Shown: piece by piece, positions 1-10,531 of the stretch
Layout of the letters: every line of letters starts with the position of its first letter
Position numbering within the stretch: the first letter of the stretch is position 1
Assembly: GCA_963717745.1 (NCBI GenBank)
Contig: CAVQXJ010000029.1
Coordinates: 1 to 64,000, forward strand
From: JACCXG01 sp963717745
Lineage (GTDB): Bacteria > Acidobacteriota > Vicinamibacteria > Vicinamibacterales > 2-12-FULL-66-21
Direction: 5' to 3'
DNA: 64,000 nucleotides
Notes under the pieces: model-generated
The model's database searches: none
Told to the model about the DNA's origin: nothing
Seen by the model: only the letters and a program-made list of their open reading frames with translations
Position numbers and translations under genes: made by a program

Positions 1-965
1 CTCGGACTCCGCTTCCGGATGTCCCGTCCCACTTTCGCCAGGGCGACCATGATGCGCTCGAACTCCCGCGCGTATTCGTCGCTCGACATGAACGCCTTCT
101 TCACCTGCAGCTCCTCGACCTCGGCGATGAGCGACGCCCGCCGGTGCAGCAGCTCCACCAGCACCTCGTCTGTGGGAAGGGCGCCCGCGGCCGCGGGCGC
201 CAGATAGGTGCGGCTCGAGACCGCGCCGTCGAGCCCCTGCGCGGAGGCTTCGCGGCCGACGCCGTCGCCGTTGTCGTCGAGCAGCGGGCGCTCGGTCGGC
301 AACTGGCCGCGCTCCTGGTAGTAGCGGCGGACCGCGCCCGCGGCCCAGGCAAACGCTTCCCACACCGACGTCCGGCCGTTCTTGTCGATGTCGGCGCCGT
401 CGTCTCCGAAGGCGGCGATGAAGTACTCAGGGAAGACGGTGTCGAAGCGCTGCGCGACCGAGTCGGTCGCCGAGATCACGATCCGCCGCGGGCCCGCGAG
501 CCGTTCGATGAAGGGCGAACTGGCCGGTGCGCTGTTCACGATCACGAGACGCCCGGGCACGCCGCGCAGCATCGTTGCCCACTCCGCGACTTCCAGATCG
601 GGTCCGACCAGATTGAACTTGGCGTGCACGCCGTCGAAGGTGCCGTGGCCGACCAGGAACAGGAACAACAGGTCGTCCGGCTGGAGCTGCGATCGGCGAT
701 CCGCGATCGCGCGCCGCAGATTCACGGCCGTGGCCGCGGTGGTCTCCTCCGCCGTATCGCCCAGCGTCGTCACGTGCGCGGCGTCGAATCCGAGACGCTC
801 GATCAAGGCCTGCGACAGCGCCTTGGTCCAGCCGCTGTACTGTTGCGCGTAGGACGCGCCGCCACTCGCGCCGGCGACGATGATGGCGTAGCGGTCCTCG
901 GCAGCGGCGGCGCTGCCCATCGCGAGCAGCCATACGAGCGTGAGCGTGGCAGACCGGCGATTCAC
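1..965 (-). CDS. Caspase/C13-like secreted protein, catalytic Cys not seen (partial)
   Basis: The reading frame is open from a GTG at 965 to the left edge, so the C-terminus is missing. Residues 1-22 look like a signal peptide ending in an alanine-rich cleavage site. The body resembles the caspase/legumain (C13) fold: a Rossmann-like start (YAIIVAGASG), then FLFLVGHGTF with the His-Gly at about 107-108. The following beta strand that should carry the catalytic Cys reads VIVNSAPASSPF (141-152) and has no Cys. Residues after about 265 are charged and probably coiled. The GTG overlaps the stop of the upstream VWA gene (GTGA), so it is the last visible gene of the MoxR operon. It may be an inactive, binding-only member of the fold. 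Confidence 0.7.
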   Translation of the reverse strand, partial: MNRRSATLTLVWLLAMGSAAAAEDRYAIIVAGASGGASYAQQYSGWTKALSQALIERLGFDAAHVTTLGDTAEETTAATAVNLRRAIADRRSQLQPDDLLFLFLVGHGTFDGVHAKFNLVGPDLEVAEWATMLRGVPGRLVIVNSAPASSPFIERLAGPRRIVISATDSVAQRFDTVFPEYFIAAFGDDGADIDKNGRTSVWEAFAWAAGAVRRYYQERGQLPTERPLLDDNGDGVGREASAQGLDGAVSSRTYLAPAAAGALPTDEVLVELLHRRASLIAEVEELQVKKAFMSSDEYAREFERIMVALAKVGRDIRKRSP

Positions 966-3178
966 CGCAGCCCCCACCGGCGCCGCAGCGTCCATTCGGC
1001 CGCGAGCAGCACGACGATCAGGCCGAACGACCAGCCGTTGTGCCAGAGATCGCGGCGGGACGCGACGCGCGCGGCGGGCACCGCGGCGCGCAGCTGCTCG
1101 ACCAGACCGGCCATCTCCGCGGGCTGGATCAGTCTGCCGCCGGATCCGCTCGCCACGCGCTGCAGGACCCGCAGGTTGAGACGCGGATCGGTCATCTCGC
1201 TGTCGGCACCGCCCACCAGCAGCGAGACCGCGGCGGTCGTCGTGGTTCGACCGTTGACCCGGACCTCCCCCACGGCCCGGTAGACACCCGCCCCGCCTGG
1301 CCGCTGTTTCGCGACGAACACCCCGTCCGCGAGGCCCGTGCCCTCTGCAGCCGCGGGCAGCGTCTCGACGCGGCCGTCCGGCGAGGTAATGCGAACCCCG
1401 ACGGTCGCGCCTCGCAGTGCCTCGAAGTCGGCACCGCGTGCGGCGACGCGCCAGGTCACCAGCTCGCCGGGCGTCGCCGCCGCGGGGGCGGTCAGACTGA
1501 GCGGATCGCTCGCGGTCAGGGACAGCCACCGGACCGACTGGCGCCAGAACGTGTCGTAGGAGCGATCGTTGGCCGGCAGCATCATCCGCCAGCGCCACGA
1601 CGCCTCGCCGGTGAAGACCATCGACCGCCCGACGCCGTAGCGCTGGACCGCGACCAGCGCGCGGGAGGCGCCGCCGGGGCCACTGGTCACCGCCAGCACG
1701 TTCGCGCCGGGGCGGGGGCCGCCGACCGACGACACCGACGCGAGCGCGGGAACCACTTCCCAGCGCTTGCGCGTCTCCTCGATCGCGCCGGTCAGCTGCA
1801 TGATGGGATGCGCCTCGCCGGCCGCGGTCAGCTCGACGCGGTTGGCCCCACGCGTCGATCCTGTCGAAGCCTGGAGCACGCCGCGCCCGCGGTCGGACAG
1901 ATCGAGCGGCAGCACGTCTTCGAGGGCGGTGTCGGCCAGCCCGTTGCGCACGAACGACTGCGCGCCGAGCACCAGCAGGCCGCCGCCGCGCTTGCCGACG
2001 AAGTCCCGCGTCGCCTCGAGCTGATCGGCGCCGAGCGCGGCCCCTTCCATGTTGGCGAGCACTACGGCGTCGTAAGCGAACAGTTCCTCTCGCGATGCCG
2101 GATATCCGGACGCCAGCGACGCGCTCCGGGCGGCAGCGGCCTGGATGTAGAACGTGTCGCCGCCCTGCTCGTTCTTGCCCTTGCGGACCACCGAGTCAAT
2201 CGCGAGGCCGCGGTCGCCGCTCCAGGCGCGCTGCAGGAACGAGTGCTCGAACCCGGGCGCGCCCTGGACCAGCAGCACGCGGCGCGGCCGCGACGCCGGC
2301 TGCACCATCACGCTGCGGGTGTTGTTCTCGGGCACCAGCTCGCCGGCAGCGGCCGGGATCTCGATGGTGTAGACCGTCGCCGCGTCGCGGCTCGCGGTCA
2401 CATGGAACACTTCGCTCACCGGCGCGCCGTCGGCCGCCGGAATGGCGCGGCGGACTTCGATCGGCCGGCCGTTCTCGAGCAGCCGCAGCTCGATCGGCGC
2501 GACTCCATGGCCATGGCTCACCGCGGACGCCGCGAGATCGAGCCGCGAATCGTCCAGCACCGCTTCAGCCGCAGTGACGCTCAGCACTTCCCGATCGCGT
2601 CCCACCGTCAGCGTGCCGATCCCGATCGGAAAGACGGGGGCGCCGGCATCTCCAGCGCGGTTGTCGGCGGCGCTCGTGTCGCCACCGTCCGAGAGCAGGA
2701 CGATCCCGGCCACGGTCTGGCCGCGAAAGCGCTCTGCGGTCTCGCGAAGGGCACCGGTCAGATCGCTGCGCGGTGCGGAGGCGGTCAACGACTGCGCGGT
2801 TGCGGGCGCGAGGCCGGCGCCGAATGCCAGCACCTCCGCACGGAAGCCGCCGGCCAGCGCCGGCAGGATTTGCGACTCGAGCAGCTGGCGTGCGCGATCG
2901 ATGCGGCGCTGACCATCCGCGTCTTCGATCGCCATGCTCCGCGACACGTCGATCAGCACCGGCACCACGGTGTGCGTCGCGTCATCCCGGCTTGTGCGCG
3001 CCACCGGGCGCATCAACAGGACGACGACCAGCAGCAGCGTGATGAACCGCACGGTGCTCAGAATGGTCCGGCGCGGAGTCGTGACGCGCGCTCGCCAGTA
3101 GGCCAGCCCGGCGGCAGCGCCGGCGCCGAGGATGACCAGCACCAGCGCCCACCACGACAGCGGATTCGCGAAGGTCAC
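962..3178 (-). CDS. VWA and glutamine-amidotransferase-like membrane protein
   Basis: This 738-residue protein starts at a GTG one base after the DUF4175 stop. Two N-terminal membrane segments (about 8-28 and 40-57) resemble the BatA anchor. A von Willebrand A domain follows, with the metal site DVSRS at 77-81 and the later LLSDGGDTS strand. Residues about 300-560 resemble the class I glutamine amidotransferase-like fold (QGAPGFEHSFLQRAW at the start, GGGLLVLGAQSFV later) without an obvious nucleophile. The last 25 residues form a third membrane segment followed by basic residues. Such proteins lie in MoxR/BatA operons and are thought to act in envelope assembly or stress. The reading frame is intact, unlike both upstream neighbours. 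Confidence 0.8.
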   Translation of the reverse strand: MTFANPLSWWALVLVILGAGAAAGLAYWRARVTTPRRTILSTVRFITLLLVVVLLMRPVARTSRDDATHTVVPVLIDVSRSMAIEDADGQRRIDRARQLLESQILPALAGGFRAEVLAFGAGLAPATAQSLTASAPRSDLTGALRETAERFRGQTVAGIVLLSDGGDTSAADNRAGDAGAPVFPIGIGTLTVGRDREVLSVTAAEAVLDDSRLDLAASAVSHGHGVAPIELRLLENGRPIEVRRAIPAADGAPVSEVFHVTASRDAATVYTIEIPAAAGELVPENNTRSVMVQPASRPRRVLLVQGAPGFEHSFLQRAWSGDRGLAIDSVVRKGKNEQGGDTFYIQAAAARSASLASGYPASREELFAYDAVVLANMEGAALGADQLEATRDFVGKRGGGLLVLGAQSFVRNGLADTALEDVLPLDLSDRGRGVLQASTGSTRGANRVELTAAGEAHPIMQLTGAIEETRKRWEVVPALASVSSVGGPRPGANVLAVTSGPGGASRALVAVQRYGVGRSMVFTGEASWRWRMMLPANDRSYDTFWRQSVRWLSLTASDPLSLTAPAAATPGELVTWRVAARGADFEALRGATVGVRITSPDGRVETLPAAAEGTGLADGVFVAKQRPGGAGVYRAVGEVRVNGRTTTTAAVSLLVGGADSEMTDPRLNLRVLQRVASGSGGRLIQPAEMAGLVEQLRAAVPAARVASRRDLWHNGWSFGLIVVLLAAEWTLRRRWGLR

Positions 3179-3179
3179 G

Positions 3180-6100
3180 TCACTTCTTCTCTGGCGGACG
3201 CCGCACGGCGGGTTTCGCGATCGACTCGAAGTAGCGGGACACGACCGGACGATAGGCGTCGGGAATCCGCTCGTTGCCGCCGCCGCTCAAGCGATCGGCG
3301 GCCTTGGGGGCAAGACGGGCGGATGCCGCCGCCTCGAACTGCTCGAGCGCGAGATCGATGTCCTTGCGCAGCGACTCCCAGCTGCCGAAATCCTGTTTGA
3401 ACGACTCGTTGCCGGGCGAAGAGAGGCTGTACTCGTGCTGTTCCGGCGTCGAGCCCCCGAGCCCGCGCTGCTCGGCGCGCATGCGGCCCAGAGACTCACG
3501 CGATCGCTGCAACTCACGGGCGTATGTCTCGCGGGCCTGCTGGACCGCACCCGACCCGTTCCCGGAATCCCGATCCCTGCCCTGCCTGACGTCCGCCCTG
3601 TTCGCGGCCCCGCGCGGCACCGGGGCTCGGCGTTCCGGCGCGGCCGTCGCCGGACCGGCCGGCCGCGGCCTGTGCTTCCGCGCTGCGGAGTTGCTGCTCC
3701 AGCCCGTTGAGCCGGTCGCGCATCTCACGGGTGCGATCCAATTGGTCAGCGAGCTTTCGTCCGTCATCCGGCCCGCCGCCGTTCAACGCATCGGCGACCG
3801 ACTCGAGCGTGCGGGTGAGCTGTTGCTCGCGTTGCGCAGTCGAAGGCGTCGCGCCAGCGGTCTGACGCTCCGTGCCGGCTTGCGAGGCACCGGTTCCGGC
3901 CGCGGCGCGATCGCGCAGCTGCTGCGCGGACTCGCGCATCCGGGCACCCGCCTGCTGTCCCTGAAGCTGCCGCCCCGCCTCGCGCAGCGGCGCGCCTTCG
4001 GCGCCGGGCGCACTCCGCTCGGCGTCGCGCGCCCCTTCCTGCAGCCGGTCGATCCGATCGGCGAGCTTGTCCTTCTCCGCCGCCAGCCGTTTGAGCGCAT
4101 CGGCGGTCGCGCGGTCGGTGCCGCTGCCGGTCCGCTCCTTCTCGAGACGCGCTGCCTCGGCGGCGCCGCGACGTTGCGCGTCGGCGATCTGCTGCGCTTC
4201 CAGCCGCAGCTCGCCGGCGGTGCGCTGCCGCGCGTCGGCGCTGGACCCGCGCATCTGCCGTTCGAGCTGCCGCAGCGCGTCCGCGGCCTTTTCGCCGCTG
4301 GCCGCGGCGCCGCCGGCGTTCTGCCGCTGCATCTCGTTCGCGGCGCTCCGCATCTGCTCAGCCGCCCGCTGCATGTCGCCGCTCGACCCGGAGGACGCGC
4401 CACCGCGCCCGCGGCCGGCATTCGCCGAAGCCGAACGCTTGACGTCGTTCTGCAGTGCCTCCGCCTGCTGGCGCAGCTCCTCCTGTTCGCGACTCAACTG
4501 CTCGAGTTGGCGCTTCAACTCCTCGGCGGGAAGACTGGCGCCAGCCAGCTCGCGCTGGCGCGCCGCCAGCTCCGCCTGGCGGCGGGCGAGCTCGCGAATC
4601 CGGTCGAGCAGCTCGCTCTCGTTCTGCGGCGGCGTTTCGGCCGCCTGCGGCGGCGTCTCATAGTTGGTCCGCTGCTGCCGCTGCAGCTCGCGATCGAAGA
4701 GCGCCGACAGGTCCCGATCGCTGCGATTCGATCCTCCCTGACCCGCGGCGCTCGCGGACTGCTGCATGACCTGACGGCGTCGCACCTCCGCCTGCGCCTG
4801 GAGCAGCCCCCGGAGCGCCGCCATCTCGTGCTCAATGGCGTTAGCGGTCCTCGCGCCCTGCAGGTGCTCGACCGCCTGGGCCATCGCGTCGATCGCCGCC
4901 GCGACCGGATCACGGCCGCCGCCGCGGCCGCTAAAGCGCGGAGGCTGGATGCTGTTGTGGAAACAGCCCGCGCGCCCCGCGCGGGCCGCGGCCCGCGATC
5001 TGCTCGGCGCGGCCTTTCAACTCCGCCTGCGCGTCGGCCACGGCCTTCAGATCCTCGGTTGATCGTCCGGCGCCCGACCGGCGCTCCAGATTCCAGGTGG
5101 CGTTGATGATTTCCTTCTGCGCGGCGATCAGCGTGTCGATCTGGGTGGCCGAGGCGCCCGCGCCCATCCCCTGGCTCTGCGCCTGCACGAACTCCTCGTT
5201 GAACGGCTTCACCTCGAGGAAGAACATGTCGCTGCGAGTCTCGCTCGACCGCTTGCCGCGCGCCACATCCCGGGCGCGAGCGTAGTAGGCGATCACGTCA
5301 CCGGGCTGCACGCCCAGCTCCTCGGCCGCGATCAGATGCGTGCCGATGCGCGCGACGTCCGTCCCCGAGACCTGCGTGAAGGGCACTGTCTTCGCGGCGC
5401 GGCCGGCCACGCTGTAGACCAGATCGAACTGCGCGATCCCGTAGTCGTCGTCCGCCCGCGCCTCGACCGCGACTTCCTGCAGCGGCGTGATGCCCTGATC
5501 GTCGGTGGGCCGCACGATCTGCACCGCCGGCGGTCGATCGTCCATGACCCGGATGAAGTACTCGACCTCCCCTACCGATCCCAGACCATCCGCGTCGGTC
5601 AACCGCACGCGGTACCCACCGTCCGCGGCGAGCACGAGCTCGGCGGCCGCGGTCCGATCGTGCGCCTGCATCGCGACCGGGGTGCCACCCGACATCGCCA
5701 GCTCGCCCGACGCCAGCGCCTTGTCCGCGTGCACCAGCAACCGCACCCGGGTTCCAGCCGGCGCATAGACGTCGCCGCCGTTCTTCTCGTCACGCGGCTT
5801 CAGGCCGGTGAACTCCGGGTATTCGTAGGTGAGGTCAATCGAGGTCACGCGCGGCGGGAACAACGCGGTCACCGAGAATGCGCGTGATGCCGACGAGCCC
5901 GCGACGACGCGATACTCGAAGCTGCGATCGACCGATGCGATGGTGTAGCTGAAACCATCGCCGGATGCCGACATCGGCACGGTTCGCTGCTGACCGTTCG
6001 CGCTCACGACCAGCGACGGCGCCAGCGACAGGACGCCCACGCCACGCCCGCGGACGGTCGCGGCGATGCGGAGCGGCTGGCCCGCGGCGACCCGGGCATT

Positions 6101-6694
6101 GCCGGTCGAGACGTCGATCTGAACCGTGTGCGGGAACCAGGCGACCCAGGCCGTGGCGCCGGCGCGCAGCAGGGGCGCTTTCGCCAGGACGAGGGCCACC
6201 GCCAGCAGAGCGACGCCGGCCAATGCGGTCAGCCCTGACCTGCGCAACCGCTCCCGCGGAACGACCGCCGCCGGATCGATATCGCGCAGGGCGCCGAGCG
6301 CGCGATCGATGAGGAGTGCGCCGAACCCCCCGGTGTGCTGCTCGGGCGATTCAATCACCCGGACCGCGCTGGTCAACGTGTCGCACAGCGCCGGTGCAAC
6401 CTCCGATGCGCCGGTCCGCTCTTCGACGAATCTGGCGACCTGGCAATCGTCGGGGCGGCGCGGCATGCGGAACACGACGATCAACGCGGCCGCCACGGAG
6501 GCGGCGGTGGCCACTGCCATCAGGGAGACCAGCCGCCAGCCGGTGGGCGACACCAGCCACGCGGCCACGGCCGCGGCAACGATCGGCACCGCGGCCGCCG
6601 ACGCCGCGCGCGCGACCGCGCCGAGCGCGGCGAGCACGAACCACCGGCGCCTGATGCGCGCCAGCAGCGCCCGCAGTTCGTCGTGTCCTTCCAT
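3180..6694 (-). CDS. DUF4175 family coiled-coil membrane protein, two frame breaks
   Basis: Three reading frames join into one protein. It starts at ATG 6694 (MEGHDELRALLARIRRRW). Two membrane hairpins follow near residues 20-75 and another near 140, then immunoglobulin-like segments typical of DUF4175. The first frame ends at 4931 just after the word GARGLFPQQ. The sense continues in the next frame from about 4975 (SIQPPRFSGRGGG, then MAQAVEHLQGARTANAIEHE). That frame runs as a long Gln/Glu/Arg-rich coiled coil to about 3575, where the sense moves frame again (GRDRDSGNGSG) to the stop at 3180. The first break lies in a GC-only self-complementary run, a likely place for a sequencing indel. 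The family is known from MoxR/VWA operons; its molecular role is not established. Confidence 0.75.
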
Positions 6695-6699
6695 CACTT

Positions 6700-6742
6700 C
6701 GCCGTTCTCCCTTGTCCCTTCTGCCTTTTCCCTTGACAGCGA
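6700..6742. repeat. CCCTT word array (copy 1)
   Basis: The space between the DUF4175 start and the BatA-like stop contains the run TTCTCCCTTGTCCCTTCTGC followed by CTTTTCCCTTGAC. Almost the same string is found at 33660-33694, before a long-chain acyl-CoA synthetase. It has no coding sense. Confidence 0.7.
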
Positions 6743-6744
6743 CG

Positions 6745-8594
6745 TCACCCCGTCCGCCCGACCATCGATTCGCCGACGAGCGCCGCCAGCATCAGCAACA
6801 GTCCGTACCGCCAGAGGTTCTGCGTGCCTTCGGCTTGCTGCGCCTGGCGTTCCAGCGGCGGGCCCGGCGATGCCGCGGCCGGCGCGGACACAGCCGCGAG
6901 CCCGGCCTTGAGCTCGGCCGGCGTCAGCGACGCGATCGCGCTCTCGCGGGGATCCACATTGACGGTGATCCGTCGTCCGTCTCCAAGCGTCTGCACACCC
7001 GGCTCCGGCCGTCCACCGGACGGCACATCCGCGATCGCATACTCGCCCGGCAATTCGGTCAGCGCCGCCGCGTGGCGCACCGCTTCGATCACGAACGGCA
7101 CGAACGCCTGGTTCAGCGGAAAGTCGTTCCACCGCCGATCGATGTCCGACGTGAACAGCACCACCCGGCCATTGCCTTCGCGGCGCTCGAGCAGCGCCGG
7201 AGATCCGTTGGTCCACCGGGCCGCGACGTCCCATCCATCCGGCCGCACCTTCCAGGTGCGGGCGAATCGCACCTGACCCAGGTTCGCCGCCAGCCCGCCA
7301 AACGGACGGAAGATCGGATGGCGCAGATCGGTCGCCGCCAGCACCGCGCCGGCGGCTTGTTCGGTCGCCGAGAAGTCCGGCCAGGACATCGCCGCCGCCA
7401 CCGCGGACGGATCGATGTCCGCCGATGCGGCGATCAGCAGACCGCCGCCCTGCCGCACGAAGGTGGCCAGGCGTTCGCGCCCGCGCCGATCGAGGTTGCG
7501 GGTGGAGAGCAGCATCAACACCGACTGCTGTGCCAGCTGCTCGGAGTCGACAGTGCCGAGCGCGGCCGGGGACGCCGTCTGCACGTCGAAGCCGGTCTCG
7601 CCGTCGGCGGACTGCAGCACGCGAGTCGCGTAGAACCCCGACTGGTTCGCCGCGTCGGCGACGATCGTCACGTGAGGCCGGCCGGTCGGATCGAGCAGCA
7701 GAAATCGGCGATTGTCGAACGGGAATCCCGACGGCTCGTCGATCTCGGCCGACAGGATGCCGCGGGCCGGCGCCCGATACGGAACGATCACCTCGGCGCT
7801 GGACGAAGCCGGCACCGCAAACGGCGCGGTCGCGGCCGGGCGATTGTCCACGGCAAGACGAGCGGTACCTGAGACGGCAGCCGCGCCCGCATTCCGGATC
7901 TCCATGCGAATGCTGTCAGCATCCCGGCGGAGTCGCGTCACCGCGAGGTTCCCCGCCGGCGCGTCGACCCGGCGCGCCTCGACCTGGAGCGACGACGGTA
8001 CCGTGGCCGGCGCCGCGCTCTCCCAGCCACCTCGCTGCAGATCGCTGACAATCACCAGCCGTGCCTCGTCTCGGTCGCTCAGCTCGATCGCTCGCTCGAA
8101 CACCGGCGCCGAAGCGGGTCGACCCATAGGTCGGCCGCAAGGCGTCCACCGCGGCGCGGGCCTCGCCGGGACCGCCCGGCATCGCGACCACGACCGCTCG
8201 ATCGTCGAACGCGATCACCGCGATGCGCCGGCCCCGGCCGGCGGCCGCGATCGCGCTGCGCGCCTCGGCCTGCGCCCGTTCGAACTGTCCAGGAGCGGCC
8301 ATGCTGTAGGAGCGATCGACGGCAATGATCTCGATCGTCGGACCGCCGGCGCGCCGCGGTCAGGTAGGGCCTCGCAAACGCCGCGGCGAGCAGCATCAGC
8401 GCCGCCACCCGCGCCGCGAGCAGCAGCAGATCGCGCAGCCGCCGGCGCCGCGTCTGCTCGAGCGGCGAGCGGCGCAGCAGACGCACCGCGGTGAACGGCA
8501 CCTCCGGCGCCACGTCGCGCCGCAGCAGGTGCAGCACGATCGGGATGGCCGCGGCCAGCGCGCCGATCAGGAACGCGGGATAGAGGAAGGACAT
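6745..8594 (-). CDS. BatA-like VWA membrane protein, two frame breaks
   Basis: The N-terminus MSFLYPAFLIGALAAAIPIV with LHLLRR is the classic BatA double-membrane domain (about 1-75). Near 8350 the sense changes frame, and the VWA domain continues as EIIAVDRSYSMAAPGQF, carrying the metal motif DRSYS. It changes again near 8115 (TYGSTRFG to APVFERAIELSD). The remaining 450 residues include VIVSDLQRGGW, a beta-rich middle and an amidotransferase-like segment (FVRQGGGLLIAA), and end in a membrane helix (LWRYGLLLMLAALVGESMVG). The gene follows DUF58 by 9 bases. Related proteins work with MoxR ATPases. Both breaks are single-base and the protein is otherwise complete, so assembly error is more likely than loss. 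Confidence 0.75.
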
Positions 8595-8603
8595 GGCGTC
8601 TCG

Positions 8604-9515
8604 CTACTTCCGCCGCTGCCGCGCGGCGAGATAGGTGAGCAGCGCGAAGTCCAGCGGCTGCGAGGTGTCGATCTGCACGTAGTCGATGCCGGCGCCGCGC
8701 AATCCGCGGTCGTACTGGAGCGTCAGTCCGGCCAGTTGACGCAGATACGACGTTCTCACCGCCGCGCCGTCCGCGAGCAGCTCTTCCTCGCTCTCCACGT
8801 CGCGAAACCTGGCCGGTCCCTGGAACGGGAAGGTGAGCTCGTGCGGATCGAGCAGCTGGAAGACGATCACTTCCGAGCCGCGGGCTCTCAAGTGGCGCAG
8901 CCCCTTGATCACCGGCTCGGAGTCCTCCAGCAGGTCCGAGATGACGACGATGAGGCTGCGCTTGACCAGCGCCTCGGCGAGTTGCCGGAGCGGCCGCGCC
9001 GCGCCGGATCGCCGCCCGGGCTGCAGCCGCTCCAGCGCCAGCAGCAGCGCGTGGAGGTGGCCGCCTCGGGCCCCGGCCGGCAGCCTGAACGTGATGCGGT
9101 CGTCGAACGCGATCAGTCCGGTCGCGTCCCGCTGCCGGTGCATCAGGAACGCCAGCGACGCCGCCAGCACCGATCCGTATTCGAGCTTGCTCATCGGCGC
9201 CGACCCGCGGTACGCCATCGAGGCGCTGACGTCGAGCAGCACGTGACATTCGAGGTTGGTTTCCTCCTCGAACTTCTTGACGTAGTGGCGATCGCTGCGC
9301 GCGTAGATTTTCCAGTCGAGCGTCGACAGATCGTCGCCGGGGAGGTATTGCCGGTACTCGGCGAACTCGACGCTGAACCCTTTGTAGGGACTGCGGTGCA
9401 ACCCCGCGAGGAAGCCCTCGACCACCGTCCGCGCCTTCAGCTCCATCGTCCCCAGCCGCGACAGGACTTCGGGGTCGAGAAAACGCAGATCGCGCGAGGG
9501 AGCGGGGGCGGCCAT
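8604..9515 (-). CDS. DUF58 domain protein
   Basis: The protein has 303 residues. The DUF58 signature is clear: FAEYRQYLPGDDLSTLDWK followed by YARSDRHYVKKFEEETN. It then has a degenerate VWA domain with the metal motif DVSASMA and the strand IVVISDLLED. ATG 9515 was chosen because it lies only 2 bases after the MoxR stop; a longer open frame upstream overlaps MoxR and has shadow composition. DUF58 proteins almost always lie beside MoxR AAA ATPases and probably act as the ATPase's partner or substrate adaptor. There is no signal peptide or membrane helix. Confidence 0.9.
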   Translation of the reverse strand: MAAPAPSRDLRFLDPEVLSRLGTMELKARTVVEGFLAGLHRSPYKGFSVEFAEYRQYLPGDDLSTLDWKIYARSDRHYVKKFEEETNLECHVLLDVSASMAYRGSAPMSKLEYGSVLAASLAFLMHRQRDATGLIAFDDRITFRLPAGARGGHLHALLLALERLQPGRRSGAARPLRQLAEALVKRSLIVVISDLLEDSEPVIKGLRHLRARGSEVIVFQLLDPHELTFPFQGPARFRDVESEEELLADGAAVRTSYLRQLAGLTLQYDRGLRGAGIDYVQIDTSQPLDFALLTYLAARQRRK

Positions 9516-9517
9516 GG

Positions 9518-10531
9518 CTACATTCCGCTGCGTGGGGTCGGGACCGCCTCGAGGAGGCGTTCGACGATCGTGTCCGACGTGACCCGCTCGGACTCGGCGT
9601 AGAAATTCGGGATGATGCGGTGCCGCAGCACCGGCCGCGCCAGCGCGCGGATGTCGGGCACCGACACGTGATAGCGGCCGTTCAGCAGCGCCCGGGCCTT
9701 GCCGGCGAGGATGAGCGACTGCGAGGCGCGGAGGCCGGCCCCCCACTTCACCCACTCGCGGACGAAGTCGTGGTCGCTCTGGCGGCCCGGACGCGACGCA
9801 TCCACCAGCCGCACCGCGTAGCGCGCCACGTCCTCGGACACCACGACCTGCCGCACCAGCTGCTGGATCTCGAGGATCTCGGCGCCGCTCAACACCTGCG
9901 ACGGCGTGTGCGTCACCGCGCTGGTGGTCTGGGTCACGACCCGCACCTCCTCGTCTTCGGGGAGGTAGGTCATGACGATGTTGAACATGAAGCGATCGAG
10001 CTGGGCTTCGGGCAGCGGATAGGTCCCTTCGAGCTCGATCGGGTTCTGGGTCGCCAGCACGAAGAACGGCCGTTCGAGCGGATAGGTCCGGCCCGCCGCG
10101 GTGACGTGGTACTCCTGCATCGCCTCGAGCAGCGCCGCCTGCGTCTTCGGCGGCGTGCGGTTGATCTCGTCGGCAAGGAGGATCTGGGCGAAGATCGGCC
10201 CCTTCACGAACCGCAGCGAGCGGTGCCCGTCCTGTTCGTCGAGCACCTCGGTGCCGGTGATGTCGGCCGGCATCAGGTCCGGCGTGAACTGGATCCGCTT
10301 GAACGAGAGATCGAGGATCTGCGCGACGGTCTTGATCAGCAGCGTCTTGGCGAGACCCGGCACGCCGGTGATCAGACAGTGGCCGCCGGTGAACAGCGCC
10401 ATCAACACTTCGTCGATGACGGTGTCCTGCCCCACGATGACCTTGCGGATCTCGTCGAGGATGCGCTCGCGCCCGGCGGCGACCCGTTCGGCGACGGCCG
10501 CGAGATCGGTCGAAGGCGTGGGCATGTGCAT
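9518..10531 (-). CDS. MoxR-family AAA ATPase
   Basis: This 337-residue protein carries a Walker A (GVPGLAKT), a Walker B (LLADEINRTPPKTQAALLEA), sensor 1 (ATQNPIELEGTYPLPEAQLD) and a C-terminal lid domain ending with VERLLEAVPTP. These are the hallmarks of MoxR/RavA-type chaperone ATPases that assist complex assembly or metal insertion together with VWA proteins. ATG 10531 overlaps the DUF4159 stop by one base (TGATG), showing translational coupling. It is cytoplasmic and probably the energy-using member of this operon. Confidence 0.93.
   Translation of the reverse strand: MHMPTPSTDLAAVAERVAAGRERILDEIRKVIVGQDTVIDEVLMALFTGGHCLITGVPGLAKTLLIKTVAQILDLSFKRIQFTPDLMPADITGTEVLDEQDGHRSLRFVKGPIFAQILLADEINRTPPKTQAALLEAMQEYHVTAAGRTYPLERPFFVLATQNPIELEGTYPLPEAQLDRFMFNIVMTYLPEDEEVRVVTQTTSAVTHTPSQVLSGAEILEIQQLVRQVVVSEDVARYAVRLVDASRPGRQSDHDFVREWVKWGAGLRASQSLILAGKARALLNGRYHVSVPDIRALARPVLRHRIIPNFYAESERVTSDTIVERLLEAVPTPRSGM

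Noticed and set aside
1840..1875. Repeat insertion in the VWA/amidotransferase-like gene (ASTGSTRGANRV)
   Set aside because: It resembles the other in-frame repeats but no second copy is found in the window.
1040..5106. Very long plus-strand open frames opposite the VWA and DUF4175 genes
   Set aside because: They are antisense to genes with clear domains and have Arg/Ala/Pro-rich shadow composition typical of high-GC DNA.
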